A stretch of DNA of 64,000 bases, from positions 62,001 to 126,000 of the forward strand of contig JAIQGE010000023.1 of the NCBI GenBank assembly GCA_020072815.1, written 5' to 3'. The notes beneath the pieces were generated by a model, which was not told the DNA's origin, did no database searches, and worked only from the letters and a program-made list of their open reading frames with translations. A program made the translations under genes and the position numbers. How positions within the stretch are numbered: position 1 is the first letter of the stretch; every line of letters starts with the position of its first letter. This DNA comes from Terriglobia bacterium (GTDB lineage: Bacteria > Acidobacteriota > Terriglobia > Terriglobales > Acidobacteriaceae). Shown here piece after piece: positions 60,429 through 64,000 of this stretch.

Positions 60429-61622
60429 TTATGTTCTTTCAGTCAGAGAAATCGCGTGCGTGAACAGATCAATGTACTCTTCACGGGTGCCCGGCAACTC
60501 AACGAACTCGCGGGCGAAGCGGCGCGCTCTCTCTGACATCTCCGTGAACGCTGTATTTTCCATGTCCACACAGGATTGGAGAGCCTGTCTCCAGCCGGAC
60601 AAATGGTCCAGCGGCAGCGTCCACCCGACGCCCTTCTCCTGGAGTTGCGACCACGGAGTCTGGTCGCTGATGACCACAGGACAGCCGGCGCCCAGGGCCT
60701 CAAGAATCACGTGGCCAAAATTTTCGCCCAAGGTTGGCAGCACGAACAGATGATATTGCCCCAGAATCGCCTGGACGCGATCAGGAGCCACCGGCCCGCG
60801 GTAGCTGATCTTCACATTGGCCGGGGCCTGCTTCATGGCGTCTTGGCATTCAGCCCACAGCGCAGGGTCTTCCAGCGGCCCGTAGATGTCGAATGTGATG
60901 TCGCCGCGCAGACCGCAGGATAGCTCAATCGCAGTGCGGGGATTCTTCATCCGCGAAATACGCGCCAGAAACACGATTCGCGCGCTCCCCGGCTCTTTCC
61001 GTAATCGTACGTTGGCTGGGCTTCCATGCAGCATGCCGGGCACGTCCGGCGCGACGTGGATCACATTCCGGGCCAAGGCCACTTTGCCGCGCGGTTTGTC
61101 GCCCTTTCCCGCCAGCGCGCGCTTGATCTGCTCTGCTTCCTGCTCCGTGGATGCCTGCCAGAGGACTTGGCGATAGAGGAATGGCAACGCCACCTTCATG
61201 TAGAGCCACTTGCGGCGCCTCTTGATGCTGCGCGCCCCCTGGGAAAACTCACCGCGCGGGGCCAGCACCACGGCGCACCGCGGAATCAGTCTCAGCCAGC
61301 GCAGCAGCAAGATGCGGATGCTGATGCGAGAGAAGAAACTGTTGAGATAGATGATGTCGGGCGCGATCTCCGCGATTCTGCGCCGCAGGCTCCTCAGCGA
61401 GAGGTTGCCGGAATAGTACACCTGGGCCGCGCCGATCTTTGTCCACGTACCGAGCGGAAGGGACGGGTACGGCTGGGTGTCGTGCAGGTCGCGATCGCGC
61501 GTAACAATGAAAAACTCAAAATCCTCGCGCAGCAGTTCCACCAGGTTGGAAACCGTGCGAACCGGCCCACCGGCCTTGAAGCCGGGCAGATACCAGTCTA
61601 TTGTCGCCAGGATTTTTGTCAT
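60429..61622 (-). CDS. Glycosyltransferase family 4 protein
   Basis: A 397-residue GT-B enzyme: donor-domain signature IVFLARISRMKNPRTAIEL near residue 215 and LGENFGHVILEALGAGCPVV near 315 with the E-x7-E pair. The N-terminal half (ATIDWYLPGFKAGGPVRTVS) binds the acceptor. It would add a sugar to a lipid-linked exopolysaccharide intermediate in the cytoplasm. The start overlaps the stop of the next gene by 4 nt (operon). A nearby export protein supports the pathway. Confidence 0.92.
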   Translation of the reverse strand: MTKILATIDWYLPGFKAGGPVRTVSNLVELLREDFEFFIVTRDRDLHDTQPYPSLPLGTWTKIGAAQVYYSGNLSLRSLRRRIAEIAPDIIYLNSFFSRISIRILLLRWLRLIPRCAVVLAPRGEFSQGARSIKRRRKWLYMKVALPFLYRQVLWQASTEQEAEQIKRALAGKGDKPRGKVALARNVIHVAPDVPGMLHGSPANVRLRKEPGSARIVFLARISRMKNPRTAIELSCGLRGDITFDIYGPLEDPALWAECQDAMKQAPANVKISYRGPVAPDRVQAILGQYHLFVLPTLGENFGHVILEALGAGCPVVISDQTPWSQLQEKGVGWTLPLDHLSGWRQALQSCVDMENTAFTEMSERARRFAREFVELPGTREEYIDLFTHAISLTERT

Positions 61623-62875
61623 TGCCGCCTTGCATGTGCCGGCTGGGCGGCTTGCGATGTGCCACCCGCATCGGTTTCGGTTTCGTCGCCGCCGGTCACC
61701 AGGCCTGCCAGTTCCGCCAGCCGGGCGTCATGGGAATAAAGCTTCTGCACGCGCAGCCTGAGTTCTTCGGGGGCGTGGGCCGGCAACTTGCCGGAGACGA
61801 AGGCCGCCACCACGTCCGCAATGCCATTTTCATCCGCCGACCGTGCCAGCCAGCGCGGCTCGAAGTTGCGCAGCATCTCCGGGATCGCCGCCACCGGCGT
61901 CGCCAGCACCGGACGTCCGCAGGCCAGCGCCTCCAGCGCGATAATGCCGAAGCATTCAAGTTCGGCGGTGGGCAAGACAAAGGCGTCGCACGCTCCATAC
62001 ATCATGGGAAGCTCAGCAGCCGGCACCCGGCCCACGAAGCGGACCGAGTCACCCAGCTCCAGGCTGATCGCCAGTTGCTGAAGTTCCTCACGCAGCGGGC
62101 CGTCGCCGCCGACGATCACCTGCATCGCCTGGCCCTGGTCGCGCAGCCGGCGGACCGCGCGGAGGAGCCGGTCCAGCCCCATGCGTGGCACCAGCCGGCG
62201 CAAGGTGAACAGCACCGGGACATCCAGCGGCCAGCCCAGAGATTTTTTGGCCGCGTCGCGGTCTTCGATGATGCGGAATTCGTCCAAGTCTACCCAGCCG
62301 GGGAAGACCCGCACCCTGGCCGCGACTTCCTCTCCATGGATCCTGATCAGTTGCTGCCGGGTAAACTCCGAATCTGACGTTACCGCCGTCGAGCGCACCA
62401 GGCACTGGCGCTCCATGCGCCTCACCAGCGGCAGGCCAAATGCGCGACGCACCCTCCCAGCCAGCGTACGCCGCGGCCAGCTGATCTCCATCTCCATGCT
62501 CACCGGGGAATGCACGCTATAAAACGTGCGCGCGTGATTTCCAAACAGTTCACAGGCAGCCAGGTAACTCAGGGGCGCGTGGCCGTGTACCACTTCCACC
62601 CCGCCGGCAATGTGCCTGCGCATTGCGTCCTTGGCGGCCCGCTGATGGCCCCAGGCCCTGCGCGGATCAGCCAGATGGAAATCCCGCAGCGGATAGCGCA
62701 GCAAGCTGAGTCCGTTCACCTGCTCGAACTCCGGCGAAGCCGCGTCAACCGACGGCGCCAGCATAAAGACCCGATGTCCGGCCGCGGCCAGGTAGCGCGC
62801 TTCGTCATACGCAAGACGTGAGGAACCGCTAGGCCGGTCCGTGTAGTGCTGAATGCTGGTGATGAGGATGTTCAC
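61619..62875 (-). CDS. Glycosyltransferase family 4 protein
   Basis: A 418-residue GT4 enzyme. VLFTLRRLVPRMGLDRLLRA and IVGGDGPLREELQQLA form the donor site, and AELECFGIIALEALACGRPV holds the E-x7-E motif. The N-terminal GSSRLAYDEARYLAAAGHRV is the usual GT4 front. The last ~40 residues are low-complexity. It overlaps both neighbours by 4 nt, so the methyltransferase and the two glycosyltransferases are translated as one unit. Confidence 0.92.
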   Translation of the reverse strand: MNILITSIQHYTDRPSGSSRLAYDEARYLAAAGHRVFMLAPSVDAASPEFEQVNGLSLLRYPLRDFHLADPRRAWGHQRAAKDAMRRHIAGGVEVVHGHAPLSYLAACELFGNHARTFYSVHSPVSMEMEISWPRRTLAGRVRRAFGLPLVRRMERQCLVRSTAVTSDSEFTRQQLIRIHGEEVAARVRVFPGWVDLDEFRIIEDRDAAKKSLGWPLDVPVLFTLRRLVPRMGLDRLLRAVRRLRDQGQAMQVIVGGDGPLREELQQLAISLELGDSVRFVGRVPAAELPMMYGACDAFVLPTAELECFGIIALEALACGRPVLATPVAAIPEMLRNFEPRWLARSADENGIADVVAAFVSGKLPAHAPEELRLRVQKLYSHDARLAELAGLVTGGDETETDAGGTSQAAQPAHARRQ

Positions 62876-63513
62876 GGCAATCTGGCAATTCTTGTGGCTG
62901 GATCTGGGCCCCCTTCGCGCACCTTCGTGGCTTCAATGTAAAGGCTCTCGTCTCGGCGCTCGGGGATCTCGATCTGCTCGATGCCGGGGATTGCGCTCAC
63001 GCGGAACTCGCGTACATGCGGGTTGTACCCGGTTTCACTCATGAGATGCAGGAGCGATCTGGCATCAAACATTTGCTGATGATGCGCGCCTGGGTGAAAC
63101 AATCCTCTCACCGTGCTTCTTAACATCAGTCGGTCGATAAAGGCGTGCGAAGCAAGGGGAGAAGGATCTTTGAGATACCCATCAACGAGTTTGCTGAGGT
63201 CAGGAACTGCGACACGGATAATGCCGGAAGGTTTCAGCGCCCGATGGCAATTCTTAAGGAGGTCCGAGGCCGCTTCATATGAAAAATGTTCGAAAGTGTG
63301 CGACGAGTAAATGTAATCGATGCTCTCCGCAGCAAACGGGAACCTTTTGAGGACGTCAATCCGTCTAACATCCCGCGGCCAGGGAGGAGCAAATCGCCTC
63401 AGTACCGGAATACGGGAAATTGGAATAGTGGGCGAGTTGTCAATGTTAACCCAGCCCGCAGCGCCGGATAAGCCACAGCCTATGTTCAAACCCGAAAATG
63501 ACATCTCCGCCAT
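62872..63513 (-). CDS. SAM-dependent methyltransferase
   Basis: A 213-residue class I methyltransferase: LNIGCGLSGAAGWVNIDNSP binds SAM and FAAESIDYIYSSHTFEHFSY with ALKPSGIIRVAVPDL follows in the order of Methyltransf_11-type proteins. In this setting it probably caps or decorates the growing glycan. It overlaps the following glycosyltransferase gene by 4 nt. Confidence 0.88.
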   Translation of the reverse strand: MAEMSFSGLNIGCGLSGAAGWVNIDNSPTIPISRIPVLRRFAPPWPRDVRRIDVLKRFPFAAESIDYIYSSHTFEHFSYEAASDLLKNCHRALKPSGIIRVAVPDLSKLVDGYLKDPSPLASHAFIDRLMLRSTVRGLFHPGAHHQQMFDARSLLHLMSETGYNPHVREFRVSAIPGIEQIEIPERRDESLYIEATKVREGGPDPATRIARLP

Positions 63514-63563
63514 ATTCTAGCGCGTCTCTTGCCAATCCCAAGATGTTCACGAATCAAGGCCAC

Positions 63564-64000
63564 CTAGGCCCGCTGAGGAACCGGCATCCGGCGCAGGACC
63601 ACAGGGGAAGTCCGCGGCTTGAGCGACCCATAGGCTGCCCAGCCGATTACGGAGAGTGCGACGATGGTCTTCATGAGCGAAGTCCAAAAGGGGAAAGCAC
63701 CCGTTTCCAGCCAGAAGCAGGTTAGAAGGAGGACTGAGTACTTGAGCACCTGGTACTTTGAAACCACACCATTCAATGAGTTTGTAAATCTCTGGGCAAA
63801 AAGACCGAGTACAAACATACCCACTACGATTCCGGGTAACCCAGCATAGATGTAGCAGTCGCCGATATATGGTAGGTTCGTCGCGGTTGCCCTTCCTTTT
63901 CCGAGAAGATCGCTGAAACGCGCCGCTTGGTCCAGGATCGGCTTGGATGGCCAGATTACACGCGGCACAAAAGGATAGAAGGGGACCATCCACAACCGCT
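63564..64000 (-). CDS. Polysaccharide polymerase-like membrane protein, C-terminal part
   Basis: The frame enters from the right edge of the window and ends at 63564. It shows FYPFVPRVIWPSKPI, a large loop with AARFSDLLGKG, then helices GDCYIYAGLPGIVVGMFVLG and LLLTCFWLETGAFPFWTSLM. A loop of this kind followed by two to three helices fits O-antigen-polymerase/Wzy-like or related oligosaccharide-polymerising proteins. The N-terminal part is outside the window, so the assignment is provisional. Confidence 0.6.
   Translation of the reverse strand, partial: RLWMVPFYPFVPRVIWPSKPILDQAARFSDLLGKGRATATNLPYIGDCYIYAGLPGIVVGMFVLGLFAQRFTNSLNGVVSKYQVLKYSVLLLTCFWLETGAFPFWTSLMKTIVALSVIGWAAYGSLKPRTSPVVLRRMPVPQRA

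Overview
The window most likely comes from an Acidobacteriota genome. The clues are a secreted protein of the Acidobacteria-typical VWFA-related type (18.5-20.3 kb), an Oar-like TonB receptor with an N-terminal carboxypeptidase-regulatory domain (38.5-41.7 kb), a CHAT-protein remnant, and RskA-type anti-sigma and ECF sigma pairs. There is no rRNA and no intact tRNA, and I saw no CRISPR array.

1-16.4 kb, all on the minus strand, looks like one composite biosynthetic locus. It opens with an AraC-type HTH regulator (16.4 kb). Next is a membrane-anchored protein ending in a 46-residue Cys/Ser/Gly-rich tail, which I read as the precursor of a thiazole/oxazole (TOMM) natural product. Then come a Sel1-repeat protein, a methylamine-dehydrogenase-like set (mauE, mauD, mauA, mauF and mauB homologues), a YcaO cyclodehydratase, two E1-like leader-binding proteins (one fused to two SagB-type dehydrogenase domains), an oxygenase-like protein, a sulfotransferase and the PAPS-forming CysD and CysNC. 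The precursor and YcaO genes share one promoter layout: a near-identical 19-bp element, exactly 39 bp, then TAGAAT. The mauA homologue has lost one of the two tryptophans needed for the usual TTQ cofactor. The mauF homologue is interrupted by one in-frame UGA exactly where a redox Cys is expected, with a hairpin just downstream, so it may be a selenoprotein.

16.8-31.4 kb is a mixed accessory stretch: a nucleotidyltransferase, the VWFA protein, a TauE/SafE permease, a Fic protein preceded by four 24-bp tandem repeats, an HTH/nucleotidyltransferase toxin-antitoxin-like pair, a histidine-kinase-like ATPase coupled to a receiver-phosphotransferase fusion, and frameshifted nuclease remnants.

31.5-43.8 kb is a lasso-peptide locus. 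Rightward it carries an ECF sigma factor, a fused PqqD-B2 leader peptidase, a lasso cyclase and three tandem precursors. Leftward it carries an isopeptidase, a TonB receptor, an anti-sigma factor and a second ECF sigma factor paralogous to the first.

44-57.5 kb is a decayed island of toxin-antitoxin and defence genes: a CHAT pseudogene, a hipA split by a higBA-carrying insert, AbiEii, ArdC and HipA-like remnants, and an intact two-gene module (STAND-like NTPase with TPRs plus an ATPase-phosphoribosyltransferase fusion) that is a good candidate for an undescribed defence system. It ends at a 51-bp 3' fragment of tRNA-Phe, a likely attachment site. From 57.9 kb to the end is an exopolysaccharide locus: SLBB export protein, two GT4 glycosyltransferases, a methyltransferase and a polymerase-like membrane protein.
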